Shown in pieces: positions 36,826-49,170 of a stretch of 64,000 bases of DNA (its first letter is position 1; every line of letters starts with the position of its first letter). The translations under genes were made by a program, and so were the position numbers. This DNA is from Nakazawaea peltata (lineage: Eukaryota; Ascomycota; Pichiomycetes; Alaninales; Pachysolenaceae): contig BCGQ01000001.1 in assembly GCA_001599355.1 (NCBI GenBank), positions 375,135-439,134 of the forward strand, read 5' to 3'. Below the pieces are notes generated by a model. The model made no database searches. It was not told the DNA's origin and saw only the letters and a list, made by a program, of their open reading frames with translations.

Positions 36826-39735
36826 TTATTCAAATGGATACGTTGGTCTATTGAAGAATTGCTCCCAAATCAGCTCATCTGGTACTTGATAAATCATGTT
36901 ATAGATTCTTTGTCCCTCTCTAGTCGATGGGAGACGTTTAGAATCGGCGGTCTCATTGTATTTGGACTGTTCATATGGTGACAGTTTATGGTTTCTGGAA
37001 GGTGTTAGAGATTCTGCAGCAGAATGATACAGAGGAGTTGAAGTAGTTGACGATTTCGAGGTCGAATGAATAGCTGGTGAGTCCATTGAACCTGTGGATG
37101 CTACGGATCCAATACCAGATGGAAGTGTTCCTACAGCGGAAGGTATAGGAGCAACGTGTTGCATAGATCCCACAGCTAATGGAACAGCAGATGGCCCAGA
37201 TGGGCAAGCCGTTTGCACTGACTTAGTCTCGTCGACCTTGGACAACGGCAGGAGCATCAAATTTTGTCCATTATGATGTGTAGAATTAGACCTAGACGAA
37301 TTCGTAGGTGAAAACGACTCCATAGCATCCAATTCCATGAAAAATTTATCAAGATCATAAGAATTAGAAATCCATTCCTCTGCTGGTTTCAATGGAGGAG
37401 GTGTCAGTGTCTGCTCACCATAACTTCCTTGCTTCGTATCGACCAACTTGTTCTTATATTGTCTATCATAAAGTGAGTCATCAGGCAGATCTTCCAATTT
37501 GATGTGAGGAATCTTCAAAGAATTGAACTCATTTGGACTTGGCTGTGTCCTCAGCTCAGGTTCACCAACTGATAACCCTTCCGAATCCAATTTTTCAACC
37601 AACTTAGAAAGATGTTGTCTACCTAATTGTTGTTCGAGAGGAATCGATATTCTTCTGGCGTTGTTTGGAAGCTTGAACACTGGATCATATTTCAATCTGA
37701 TAACAGCAGCCGCCAAAATCTCAAATGTAGCCAAACAATGAACCAGTGCTTCACATCTATCGGTAAGAGATATCAACACATTAATACAGTTATCAGAATA
37801 AGTCTTAATTTGCTCCAAAGTGGTCCTCTTAGACACCTCAGGACAATGATACACCGAGTACAAAAATGTGGTTCCAGCCATGAATAAATTGTGTACGGCA
37901 ACCCAAGTATAGTTAATTCTTCTTACTTCGAGTAATGTTTTGTAGAAACTGATCACCTCACAAGAGGACTCAGCAACAATTAAGTAGTCATTGACACTAA
38001 GCGTAAGGTTCTTAGGAGAAAGTCCGTGTAAAATCACTCTGACATGATGATAATTCAATTTGAAAAAGATAAGATTGAAATCACAGTTCATTTGCGTAAA
38101 ATCAGTAGGACAGTATTCTTGCCATTCATTCAACCTTCTAGTGAAATCGACTCTCCATTCTTCCAAATTATTATACCCACGAGGAAGCTCACCATGACCG
38201 TACAAAACCTTCTGTGCCTCCAGTTGCAATATTCTCATTTTGAACATGGCTATTGCCACGAGTTTATAACTTGAGCCCGAGTTTCTCTCGTCACTATAAT
38301 CTTTGATTTTGGATTTGTTTTGTTCAACGATGAATGAATCGTCTAACTCGGACGGGAATTTCACATTTATATACTCATCAGGTATACCAAACGGTCTTCC
38401 CAAATAGAAACACACCTGACGATCCAAACTATACGCACACCAGAACAATCTACGCCTCATATCTAACTCGAATGGGTCCAAAACTAAACGACCTTGGGAC
38501 AGACTTTCCTCATTATGTAGCCCGAGATCAACACACGCCCTCAATATAGACCCAATAGAATACCATACACCAGGTTTGGAAGGTCTCATTATCCCGTAGG
38601 TGGCCACAAGCATAAGTCCTTGAAGAGTCTCAAGTCGATCTTTAGAAGCATACAATTCTTTGACATGTTTCATTGCCAGCTCTCTGAACCCGTCAGACAG
38701 CTTAGCAGGATAATCCAAAAGATGAATCGACGACAGTATAGCGAATATCATATTCAAAAAGAAGAGAGGTTTCCTCACCGATTGAGGAGCCTTGATTTTC
38801 TTACTCAGCAGATCGGCATCGAGTCCCTCAGACTCAATAATCTTCTTATATCTATAGAACCAAGTGGATTTCTCATCGATATGTCTGTCGGACAACTTCA
38901 AAGGTGTGAATTTAGAAGCTAGTGATACATTGGGGCTAAGCGAACCATAAACAGGCTCGAAATATCTCCTGAGAAACTGTTCTCTATGCAAAATTGGTAA
39001 CTGAGCATTGGATTGGGAGAAATAAATCTCGATCATTCCTTCGGCTTGCCCTTTTGGTGGTAACATTAATGGGAACAGGGCAGTCTTAGCCGAGTCCAAA
39101 TTGGAAGAAGCACTCATAGTCAGGAATGACACCTTATCGTTCGGTTGTTTATTGAATTTAACAGCAGTGAATAACAATTTGGCAAACGAAATCCCCAAAG
39201 ACGAGTCTCCCAAGTATGAGTCAGGAGCTTGAGAAGATGAACTGGCAGTAGCACTAGATACTTTACGCATCATCACACTATTAGGCTCCTCAGATGGCTC
39301 ATCCCCACTAGAATCAGGTATTGGCGGCAATGACTCGTCCTTCATTAACACTTTGCCATCGGTTTCCGGTTCGTCAGGATCAACTCCCCGATGAAGTAAC
39401 TTCGATTCCAACATCAGAACTCGGTCTTCTAAATGTACAATATAACTACGGGGGACCTCTCTTCCGGTGGCCAAATCAATACCTATACACTCGGCGTTGT
39501 CCTTAGTACACCTTGAGCATTTCGGGAACTGGTGATCACATCTCTTAGGGTGGTGTTAGTATCAAGATTTGAAGGTATTGTAACGGCGCTTACTTACGAC
39601 TTTCTTTTGGCGGCACCTTTGACAAGCGGCGGCGGAACGAGATAAACGTGAATCGACCAGACGTTTTTTCTTCAGTGGGCCATCAGAATCCGTGACGGAT
39701 ATCACAGAATTCAATTCTGTTGGTATCAGTGACAT
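36826..39735 (-). CDS. Zn2Cys6 transcription factor of the Ppr1/UaY type, one intron
   Basis: Exon 1 39735-39598 (46 codons), intron 39597-39544, exon 2 39543-36826; 951 aa. Splicing completes the zinc cluster: Cys38, 41, 48, 55, 58, 65 (CQRCRQKKVRCDHQFPKCSRC region). The sequence that follows, IDLATGREVPRSYIVHLEDR, closely resembles yeast Ppr1 and Aspergillus UaY at the same place. A fungal transcription-factor homology domain occupies about 230-620 (RRRLFWCAYSLDRQVCFYLGRP). The tail is Ser/Thr-rich. Ppr1 controls pyrimidine genes in S. cerevisiae, while its orthologue in other yeasts controls purine/allantoin use; which applies here is unknown. Confidence 0.82.
39544..39597 (-). other. Spliceosomal intron of the zinc-cluster gene (54 nt)
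   Basis: Donor GTAAGT (39597-39592), branch TACTAAC (39561-39555), acceptor TAAG ending at 39544. It interrupts the zinc cluster between KKV and RCD, phase 0. Confidence 0.88.
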
Positions 39736-40325
39736 GGTGCCTTGGGTTTGTCTGGGTAGGTCTGGCTTGTGAGGTTGAAAAGGTCAAAAAAAAGCTGAAA
39801 AGCTCAGTATTTTTTCTCTCGGGTAGAAATGTTTTGCGCTGAAGCGGCCGATGCGGGCAAAGAGAGGGCAGGGCGGAGGGGCACAGAGGGGGACTGAGGG
39901 GAACTGAGAGAGAGAGAGGTCAGGCTGAGAAGGGGGCAGAGAAGGGGCAGAGAATAAGACAGAGAAGGGAAACAATCCTGAACAGACACTCCTTGCAACG
40001 CACAGAAGGAAGCACAGAAAAACTCACAATAAACACCGAAAACAAACTCTTATCCGTCCTATTGTTATTCCGAAGCTGATCCGGAACGATTTTTTCATTA
40101 CGTAATCATTAATATACAAGATAAGATTTATTGTTAGGGGTAAAATATATAGGGAGAAGCATAGGTGGAATGGATAAGAGATAACTGGTGGAATGAGCTG
40201 ATCTGCATAGTCGGCATCAGTAGCATAATCAGTATTATACTCGCAATTCACATACATTCGTAATTCAATATACTCGCAATTCAATATACTCATAATCCAC
40301 ATAGCGATGGATCCTAATAATCCGC
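39736..40325. other. Intergenic region upstream of the zinc-cluster gene
   Basis: Strong purine strand bias at 39860-39970 (GAGAGAG, AGGGGCAGAGAA repeats). At 40246-40300, a TACTCGCAATTCA-like unit repeats three to four times. No gene seen. Confidence 0.55.
40246..40300. repeat. Imperfect tandem repeat (TACTCGCAATTCA)
   Basis: Three to four units of 14-16 bp: ACTCGCAATTCA, CATTCGTAATTCA, TACTCGCAATTCA, TACTCATAATCCA. Confidence 0.75.
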
Positions 40326-40628
40326 TCAGACCAACTCCTCCATAGCCTTATCAACTCGCACATTACAACTATCCAACACCTTATTGATCTTCAATAACTT
40401 CAATTTCATATGATATATCCTGTCATTATACGTCTTTATCGAAAGATGGACATTTCTTTGCCCCTCTTGTGACAACTGTTGATACTCCTTTAACTGATTT
40501 TCATACTTTTGTAGCGTATGTACAAGAACCAATTGTGACTCGTACAACTTACGAAGATGAAGTCCAAGCATCTCTAAAGGTTGTTCCACCACATCCTGAG
40601 TCACTAATTCGATCGGATGGATATTCAT
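40326..40628 (-). CDS. Small coiled-coil protein, unknown
   Basis: 100 aa from the ATG at 40628 (MNIHPIELVTQDVVEQP); the frame is open to a GTG seven codons earlier. Nearly all of it is predicted helix with heptad-like Leu/Ile spacing (HLRKLYESQLVLVHTLQKY, RIYHMKLKLLKINKVL). Size and helical character would suit a BLOC-1-like, kinetochore or Mediator small subunit, but I recognise none. Real-gene status is supported by length and a non-repetitive sequence. Confidence 0.5.
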   Translation of the reverse strand: MNIHPIELVTQDVVEQPLEMLGLHLRKLYESQLVLVHTLQKYENQLKEYQQLSQEGQRNVHLSIKTYNDRIYHMKLKLLKINKVLDSCNVRVDKAMEELV

Positions 40629-40817
40629 TTCGTCCTTCACATATATCACTATATCACTATATATACCATCAAATAGATCACCAGATCATCAAACGTATTT
40701 AAATTTATTTCAATTGGAAAAAAATATATAAACTGCTCGTACCCCAGTTGTACCCCGATCGCACTTACAGGATTTTCCTACAGATTTTTCACATACAAAA
40801 GATATTCATATTGCGCA

Positions 40818-42590
<1,773 letters not shown>

Positions 42591-42744
42591 TCAATACCTT
42601 CTCAATCCCCAAACACTCGTCCAATTCATCTCTTTAAATACATCGAAATCTCCCCCATCTCCTGCGTGATCTGCAGGAAGAAGCGATGGAATAAAAATAT
42701 TTTTGCTCCCCAAAGGGAAAACTTTAGCGAGTGCAAAATTTACA

Positions 42745-42759
42745 CGGCAATCTTTACCG
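42745..42759. promoter_or_regulatory. Put3-like inverted CGG...CCG upstream of PUT2
   Basis: CGGCAATCTTTACCG: inverted CGGNAA half-sites. S. cerevisiae Put3 sites have ten bases between the triplets; here there are nine, so the match is imperfect. Confidence 0.3.
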
Positions 42760-42802
42760 AAACCTTAATATTGTCCAATTATACAAACTTCCTATATAGA
42801 TA

Positions 42803-44557
42803 TCAAACGTTCTGAATATGATCATGATCTTCTTTCTCAAGTTGTGACCTTGTCTTAACAAGTAAACTGAGATAAAATGCTCCTATACACATGACCCCAC
42901 CAAATCTGAACACCCAGCCTAAACTTCCGTCATCTGCTAAGAAATAAAAGAGCACACTACTAAATAATGAGCTGATCATCTGAGGTGCGGCTACATAAAC
43001 GTTGTGTATCCCTAAAATAATACCCGATTCGTTTTCATACAGATCGTATTTTTCAGCAAGACGAGGGTGCACACTATAATTGCTGGTAGTCAATACGGAA
43101 GAGGTATCGGAATGCATACTAATGTAGTCATCTTTGGCCTTTTGATTCTTGATGTCCTTAATCCTGCTGATCTCTTCACTGATAAGCACAAAAGGTGCCC
43201 ATAATGCTGCACCCCACGGGAATCCCAATACGGCAAACATAATAATCAGCTGAATCGATTTCGATATGAAAAATGTAGAAAACATACACACAATAAATAC
43301 CAGATGTGACAGTATCCAAATATTGCGCACGGTGATCTTATCGTGGTACTTGCCGAATACCTTTTTCAAAATGATAGCTAAACGATTCTTATTTGGGTGT
43401 TCCGAAGTGGTGAGATCTATTGGTTGAATCAATACGGGAAGAACTAAATCCACAATTAATGACACAACAGCATGAGAAAGTAACGCTACAGACCCGCGTC
43501 TCGTACTCTCATCAATTAAATGTTGTCTCTCGGGACCATCAGGCATAGATTTCCAGTCCTTCCCAATCTCGTTCATATACAATTCCCCCACATATGTGGT
43601 GGTATAAAAAAGCATGGGAAAATATCCAATCCACGCAAAAAACTCCGCATAGCATACAACGGCGATTTGAGGTGGGAGATTCCTTATGGAATGGGCAGTT
43701 TGTAAGACAAGAGATTTCAACACTTTCAAGAAATTACGAGATTTATGAGATTCGATACCCAAATCTTGGAAATTCTTGGCCTTTCTAGCTCTTTCCAGTT
43801 GAATGACGATATCAACCTTGGGGTTTCTTTCCTTAATGAATCCACAAGTAAGTGCGGAGAAGAAACATAAGAAAATAGCTGCAAATGTCGAGAGGATTTT
43901 GAACTGATTATCACCCAAGAAAGGCATAGCTTTTGTCAAGTCGATTGATCCCAAATAGAACCCAACAATATTGAATATTCCAATCATCCTGGCCAGCCAG
44001 GCATTTGCAGAATTTTGTTGTTCAGTAGGTACACTGTCCACGATCAAAGCTCTTGATGCTGCTTGGATCACACTAATAGAAAAATCTAAAAGATATACAC
44101 CAAAAGCAGCAAAGGGAATAGTTACCTTCTTGACAGCACCCGGATCACCGGAATTACCGAAAAAAAAGAAATTGACCAAAGAAGATGAGTGTGATAAATA
44201 CCATAACGATACTGCCGTCAGTATACATCCACCAATAATATATGGTCTCCGACGTCCTATATTCAGATCACAAAAATCGGAATATATACCAACAATTGGT
44301 TGGCCCAAAGTTCCCGACAACGGACCTGCAATCCATATAAGCAGCAAAGCTTGCTTAGAAACCCCCAATGATAAAAGATACGGAGTACCCTCGGAAAACT
44401 CGGTCGACCATGCCAATTGTAATCCCCCTAAAATCACTGTTAATACAAGAATATAGGGTAAAGACCGCTTGGGGTTAACTATATTAAGTATATCTGCATT
44501 CATCGATGCAGCAGTAGGTGCCTGTGACAACAATGGAGTAGATGGTCTCCTTGACAT
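42803..44557 (-). CDS. Sucrose/alpha-glucoside transporter-like MFS protein (GPH family)
   Basis: 584 aa, about twelve hydrophobic segments. Signatures of the plant SUT / fission-yeast Sut1 group: AWSTEFSEGTPYLLSLGVSK in the first span region, WIAGPLSGTLGQPIVGIYSD and NIGRRRPYI in the TM2-3 loop, and SANAWLARMIGIFNIVGFYLG. A long central cytosolic loop and a further loop (SEEISRIKDIKNQ) follow. The family couples uptake of sucrose or maltose-like sugars to protons. It is absent from S. cerevisiae, which uses Agt1-type permeases instead. The substrate is inferred from family. Confidence 0.8.
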   Translation of the reverse strand: MSRRPSTPLLSQAPTAASMNADILNIVNPKRSLPYILVLTVILGGLQLAWSTEFSEGTPYLLSLGVSKQALLLIWIAGPLSGTLGQPIVGIYSDFCDLNIGRRRPYIIGGCILTAVSLWYLSHSSSLVNFFFFGNSGDPGAVKKVTIPFAAFGVYLLDFSISVIQAASRALIVDSVPTEQQNSANAWLARMIGIFNIVGFYLGSIDLTKAMPFLGDNQFKILSTFAAIFLCFFSALTCGFIKERNPKVDIVIQLERARKAKNFQDLGIESHKSRNFLKVLKSLVLQTAHSIRNLPPQIAVVCYAEFFAWIGYFPMLFYTTTYVGELYMNEIGKDWKSMPDGPERQHLIDESTRRGSVALLSHAVVSLIVDLVLPVLIQPIDLTTSEHPNKNRLAIILKKVFGKYHDKITVRNIWILSHLVFIVCMFSTFFISKSIQLIIMFAVLGFPWGAALWAPFVLISEEISRIKDIKNQKAKDDYISMHSDTSSVLTTSNYSVHPRLAEKYDLYENESGIILGIHNVYVAAPQMISSLFSSVLFYFLADDGSLGWVFRFGGVMCIGAFYLSLLVKTRSQLEKEDHDHIQNV

Positions 44558-44817
44558 TTTTTACTTCTTCAGTGTTCAATTTGAAACTTTTCAATATCCG
44601 CTTGACTTCCACCCTTCCCCGGTAAATTACAGCAAACGATCTGATTGATATTTTGCTCAAGATGATTAAATGTGTGGAAAATCGGGCGAAGGGCGTGGGG
44701 TAAATACCCGAGAGCAGAAAATGAAAAACACGACCATACGCGTAAAATCTAAACAAGAAGAGGCAATTGAAGAGAAGAGGTGAAACACGGCCATTGAAAC
44801 CATAGAAACACTATAAC

Positions 44818-45036
44818 ATGAAAAGATCTCTTGATTATTCAGATCACCCATCATCTAGACGACAACTTCATCGTATAGATTCAAATATTCATTACGCTAC
44901 AATAGAGTTAATGATGCAGGCGTCTAAAAATCTTTCCAACAAGCAGGAAACACGACAAGATGAGGAAGAAATAGAGGAGATTCAACAACCTACACAAAAG
45001 CCATACTGGCCAAATATCACAAGAGTACGAGGATGA
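44818..45036 (+). CDS. Short hypothetical ORF
   Basis: 72 codons, MKRSLDYSDHPSSRRQLHRI at the start, acidic middle (RQDEEEIEEIQQ). It lies in the space between the transporter start and the NUP53 stop, with no overlapping gene. No domain recognised; charged composition and in-frame ATG make it possible but unproven. Confidence 0.3.
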   Translation: MKRSLDYSDHPSSRRQLHRIDSNIHYATIELMMQASKNLSNKQETRQDEEEIEEIQQPTQKPYWPNITRVRG

Positions 45037-45101
45037 GATTCAGTCTTCACAAACTACAAGTATTTCAAAATCACAGAAACTACATTCTATTGCATCATTA
45101 T

Positions 45102-46466
45102 CTATATTTCATTGAACCCAAATAACAAATCACCAGCCTTCTTTAGAAGTCCATTAACGTTCTTCACTTCAGGTGTAATAGTTGGCTTCTTCGGTATATT
45201 AACAAATAAACTATTCCCATCCTTCATTTTCATCGTCGAATTTGTAATCAAATCATCTTGTCTTATGAATTTATCCATGACTGGAGTGTCTTGTAAAAGA
45301 GGTTCGAATTCTCCCGGGATTTTATTCAATTTGATCATATTCAACCCACTTAATGCATCTCCGATATCTTCCTTCTTGTCTATCTTGCTATTTAAGAACT
45401 TCTCCAATACTTCTTTAGAGTATGGAATAATGCTAACTTGTTGTCCAGCAACCACCGACTCGTTTTCTCTACAAGCTCTAATAGCACTTGCTGGGTTATC
45501 ATAAGTCAACTTGACCCATGATTTACCAATGAAGATAGGGTACGATTTCCTTTGTTGTTGTGATTTGAATGGAGAGATTGGTGAAGACATTGAAATATCC
45601 AGATTGAAATTGAAATTCTCTAAGATGACACCGAATTTACTGAAATGAACTAAGACATCATCGAAAGCATTGTCGTCGTATCCAAAGACAATGACGGCAC
45701 ATTCATGAGATTGACGTTGTTGTTGCGTATTTCCAACACCATTGACGGAGATTTGGTCCGAAGTCAGGGTATTCAGACGAGATAATCTGCCTGGTGTCAC
45801 TGGTGGAGCCCGTTGTTGCGAAGGATCATCAGATCCAAAAAGAGTTCCAAATCCTGAGTCCGAATTCACATTGAGATGACTAAGTGTACTTTTAGATGTA
45901 GCAATTGAGGCATTAGTTATTATTCCCGAACCTCTCACATTGGAATTGAAAGCGTTCTTGAAATTCATAGGATCTTTATTGATGGATTCTGTGGTACTTC
46001 TTGTAGACCCGTTACCAGAGTTTGTAGTACCAGAAATGACCTCATCGTCATAATTCAGATCATAAATTGAAAGCTTTGGAGGAATCTCCGATCCTTCATT
46101 ACCAAAATTGAAATCATTTTCATACACTCCTTCCAGAGGGATCTTGTTAAAAGAGGATAACACTTTTTTGGTGGCTTGAGATGAGACACTACTGGAGTAA
46201 TGATCTGGGTCTTCTTCTTCTATCTTATTACGGCCCAGTTGCAGAGCAGTTCTCTTGATCAACTGATCCGGAATATTCCTTCTAGAGCTCTTCACAAACC
46301 AATTAGGGTTCTGTTGTTGTTGAGATTCTTTCTGTTTCTTAGTTAACTCTGCGAGTTCCTTGATATTCAATGCACTTGGGTCGGATGGTTTCGGGATAGA
46401 GTTCCCATTGAGTTCTACACCGTTATTCTTTTGGATGGCATTTTGTAAGAAACTCAAATTCGACAT
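45102..46466 (-). CDS. NUP53: Nucleoporin Nup53/Asm4 (Nup35 RRM family)
   Basis: 454 aa. A disordered, Ser/Asn-rich N-terminal half is followed by the Nup35-type RRM at about 250-350 (ECAVIVFGYDDNAFDDVLVHF and VKLTYDNPASAIRACRENES), which mediates dimerisation. The C-terminal end (KAGDLLFGFNEI) resembles the amphipathic membrane-binding helix of Nup53. It sits in the inner ring of the nuclear pore and binds Nup170 and Nic96; yeast Nup53 also docks Kap121. Nup53 and Nup59/Asm4 are paralogues in S. cerevisiae and cannot be separated here. Confidence 0.85.
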   Translation of the reverse strand: MSNLSFLQNAIQKNNGVELNGNSIPKPSDPSALNIKELAELTKKQKESQQQQNPNWFVKSSRRNIPDQLIKRTALQLGRNKIEEEDPDHYSSSVSSQATKKVLSSFNKIPLEGVYENDFNFGNEGSEIPPKLSIYDLNYDDEVISGTTNSGNGSTRSTTESINKDPMNFKNAFNSNVRGSGIITNASIATSKSTLSHLNVNSDSGFGTLFGSDDPSQQRAPPVTPGRLSRLNTLTSDQISVNGVGNTQQQRQSHECAVIVFGYDDNAFDDVLVHFSKFGVILENFNFNLDISMSSPISPFKSQQQRKSYPIFIGKSWVKLTYDNPASAIRACRENESVVAGQQVSIIPYSKEVLEKFLNSKIDKKEDIGDALSGLNMIKLNKIPGEFEPLLQDTPVMDKFIRQDDLITNSTMKMKDGNSLFVNIPKKPTITPEVKNVNGLLKKAGDLLFGFNEI

Positions 46467-46941
46467 GATGGGCTGGTTTGGTGGATCACTTAACCGTGGT
46501 AGATCTCTTAACCGCTGATAGATCTGTTTATTTACATAGTTAAGAGCGGAAAATTTTTATTTGTTTTGATTGGGATAATTTGCACGACCAAAGTGTTTAG
46601 CAGAGGTGGGCAGGCGGGAGTTGGCTCTGGCGCTCACTGGAAGGGCCCTGGCTTGAATTTTTCTGCGCAGGTGGGCGGAGGGCAGGCGGGGACTCGGGGA
46701 CTCGGGCGGATAGGCTGAAGGGGGCTAAACAAGCTGAGCAGGGGAACACACCAGCCCTACTCAGGCCCACTGTTAGAGGCTAAGAGAAGTACAGGATAAT
46801 TGCTACAGCTATTGCTATGGTTATTGCCACAGCTCTTTCTACGGTGCCGGTTCTACGGTGCCGGTTCTAACATCCCCAGAATATACCCCCTACTCTACTT
46901 CAATCTACGACATTCATATCTAATGCTGCATTTCTATCATT
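46467..46941. other. Intergenic region NUP53 / AP180 gene
   Basis: NUP53 promoter. G-rich strand with GGCGGG and GACTCGGG repeats (46610-46710), then C/T-rich sequence and a duplicated GGTGCCGGTTCTA (46847-46872). No gene seen. Confidence 0.55.
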
Positions 46942-49170
46942 CTAAAGTAAACTTGGACCATTATAAGTTCCAAATTGGGCTTGATTTTGTTGAGGTTGTT
47001 GGAATCCATAACCTGTTGCTGCTGGTTGTACTGGAGCAGATGTGAATGGATTTCCGGTGGTTTGTTGTTGGAGGGGGAATGGGTTAGCTTGGAAGGCAGT
47101 TGGTTGTTGGGTGAACCCGGTTTGTTGCTGAGTGAATCCAGTTGGTTGTTGAGTGAATGCTGGCTGCTGAGAAAAGCCGGTAGGTTGTTGAGGGAATCCA
47201 GTGAATTGCTGTTGCTGCTGCTGCTGCTGCAATGCCTTCTGTTGTTCAAGCTCATATCTAGCCTTCAATTGCAGTTGCTGTTCTTTAAATTCTTGCTGAG
47301 TCTCTGGGAAAACTGGAATAGTAGGTAAATTCTCTAATCCACCAGCCGTCAGTTGAGGACGTAAAGGTGCAGTTTGTGTAGCAGTTCTGAAAGGATTAGT
47401 TCCAGTATGCATAACCTCCAATGGCATGGTCTGTCTCGTTTGGACTTTACTTGCAAATGGGTTTGTAGTAGGATCAGAACTAGAGCTTGCTTCATTTTCA
47501 GGAATATTACCCAAGGCAAATGGATTGGTTTTAGATCTTTTCAATGTGGTCTGACTGGAAGTGTACTGAGGTTTTAATGGAGCCTGTTGAGTAGGAACAC
47601 CTGAAAAGGTGTTGGCATTGGATAAGGTTCCATTATTGGTGGTGGCCGGTTGCATGAAAGGATTAGCTGTGGTTTGAGCAGCTAAAGGTTGAGCCCCATA
47701 ACCACCAAATCCTGCACCGGTGAAACTAGGAACAATAGCAGAGTTTGGTCTTTGGGAGAAATATCCTGTAGATTGAGGTGGGAGCAGAGTAGCCAGAGGA
47801 GTGGTCAGAGTGGTCAGGGAATTCAGTTGTAATGGAACTAAGTTTGTTGGTTGAACTTGAATACCTGTTTTTTGAATAGGTATAAGTTCTGGTTGGGCTG
47901 ATTGAGCTGGCTGAGCCGGTTGAGACAGTTGAGACAGTTGAATTGGCTGAGTTGGCTGAGTTGGAACTTGGGTAAACTGAGTTGGTTGGCTCTGAACTGG
48001 CAGAGTTTGTCCAAACGAAGACTGTTGCGAAAAAAGAGGTGCAACAGCTTGTTGTTGAGCTCCAAATACATTAGCTTGAGCTGGGAATCCCCATGGATTA
48101 AATCCAGTAGCTTGTTGGAATACCAATTGACCTTGTGGTTGGGTAATCAGTGGTTGAATAGCCAGTGGTTGAATAGCCAGTGGTTGAGTACCCAGTGGTT
48201 GACTAACCAGAGGTTGACTCGCACTCAGTACCAGTCCATCCCTAATTAAATTAGCACTAGATCCACTAGGTTTAGGTTTACCCTCTTTCTCGGCCAAATA
48301 TTGTCTTCTATTTACCTCGAAATTAGGATCATTCAAATATTCCTCCAACGAACCAGCTAACAGTGTTGGTGCATGTTTAATTGTAGGAACATGTAACTTG
48401 GTAGCATACTCCAACCTCTTAGCAATACGCAAATAAGCAACAACATCTTTAGTCTGATCAACAAAGTTCTTATAAATATCTAAAGCCCTCTCGGCATCAT
48501 ATTTACTCATTTCGAAATAATGTTCCAATAAATTGATGACACCTTCATTCAAAGACTGATATAACGACAAAAGATCATGAACTAACATTCTAAATCCAGT
48601 CAAAATGACATCATTATTAACCTCAGATTCCTGGAATTTACAATGTAAAAGCAGATCAATCTGTCTTTGAACACTTTCTACTTCTCTCAATACACCTTTG
48701 TCGACCGAAAGTTTTCTCAATCTCCCCCCACTTTCCGGATTTTTACTAGCAGCGTTATGTAATCTCTCGTCTCTGACAAAGTCCACTTGAATCAGCAGAT
48801 ACTCTTTAGCTCTACATATGAGATATTTTGAATAAGCCTTCAACAGTCTTGGATCTGAATTGGCCGACCCAAAAGACTTCGAAACATTCCGACATTCAAG
48901 CATCTTGTAATGCTGCGACAAATATTGCAATAATAAATCACCTTCCCCTTCTCTAATCATAATATGAGTGACTAATAATGACTTATAGGCGATTGTCCAG
49001 GCGGAGTCTTGCATTCTCGTGGCCAATGTCTTCATGATCACTTTGAAATCCTCATCATGAACATCCCTGGCCGAATGTGTCACGATCAATATAGGCTCGA
49101 TATATTTGGTCTTGGGCAGGGCAAGTTTAAGCTTGGTAGCGCCCTTGACAATCTTCTCATAGGTGGTCAT
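46942..49170 (-). CDS. YAP1801: Clathrin adaptor AP180 homologue (Yap1801/Yap1802)
   Basis: 742 aa. The N-terminal ANTH domain (1-280: MTTYEKIVKGATKLKLA, DSAWTIAYKSLLVTHIMIREG, LNEGVINLLEHYFEMS, AERALDIYKNFVDQT) binds PI(4,5)P2 and cargo such as synaptobrevin-like SNAREs. The tail is Gln/Pro/Thr-rich with about six NPF motifs (EH-domain ligands, binding Pan1/Ede1), a polyglutamine run, and an octapeptide-like PTGF(T/S)QQ repeat. It starts at ATG 49170, the family MTTY start. CTG codons 109 (DPR-x-LKAY) and 173 (QID-x-LL) match Ala of Yap1801. The paralogue is not decided. Confidence 0.9.
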   Translation of the reverse strand: MTTYEKIVKGATKLKLALPKTKYIEPILIVTHSARDVHDEDFKVIMKTLATRMQDSAWTIAYKSLLVTHIMIREGEGDLLLQYLSQHYKMLECRNVSKSFGSANSDPRLLKAYSKYLICRAKEYLLIQVDFVRDERLHNAASKNPESGGRLRKLSVDKGVLREVESVQRQIDLLLHCKFQESEVNNDVILTGFRMLVHDLLSLYQSLNEGVINLLEHYFEMSKYDAERALDIYKNFVDQTKDVVAYLRIAKRLEYATKLHVPTIKHAPTLLAGSLEEYLNDPNFEVNRRQYLAEKEGKPKPSGSSANLIRDGLVLSASQPLVSQPLGTQPLAIQPLAIQPLITQPQGQLVFQQATGFNPWGFPAQANVFGAQQQAVAPLFSQQSSFGQTLPVQSQPTQFTQVPTQPTQPIQLSQLSQPAQPAQSAQPELIPIQKTGIQVQPTNLVPLQLNSLTTLTTPLATLLPPQSTGYFSQRPNSAIVPSFTGAGFGGYGAQPLAAQTTANPFMQPATTNNGTLSNANTFSGVPTQQAPLKPQYTSSQTTLKRSKTNPFALGNIPENEASSSSDPTTNPFASKVQTRQTMPLEVMHTGTNPFRTATQTAPLRPQLTAGGLENLPTIPVFPETQQEFKEQQLQLKARYELEQQKALQQQQQQQQFTGFPQQPTGFSQQPAFTQQPTGFTQQQTGFTQQPTAFQANPFPLQQQTTGNPFTSAPVQPAATGYGFQQPQQNQAQFGTYNGPSLL
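47047..47232. repeat. Coding repeat: PTGF(T/S)QQ units and polyglutamine
   Basis: Within the AP180 tail, GGTTGTTG-type codons repeat every 24-27 nt (about 47100-47200), ending in a CTG/TTG run coding eight Gln on the minus strand (47205-47230). Confidence 0.8.
48148..48225. repeat. 18-bp coding tandem repeat (CAGTGGTTGAATAGC)
   Basis: Four to five near-identical copies of 18 bp coding QPLAIQ-like hexapeptides (TQPLAI) on the minus strand, between the ANTH domain and the NPF tail. Confidence 0.85.
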
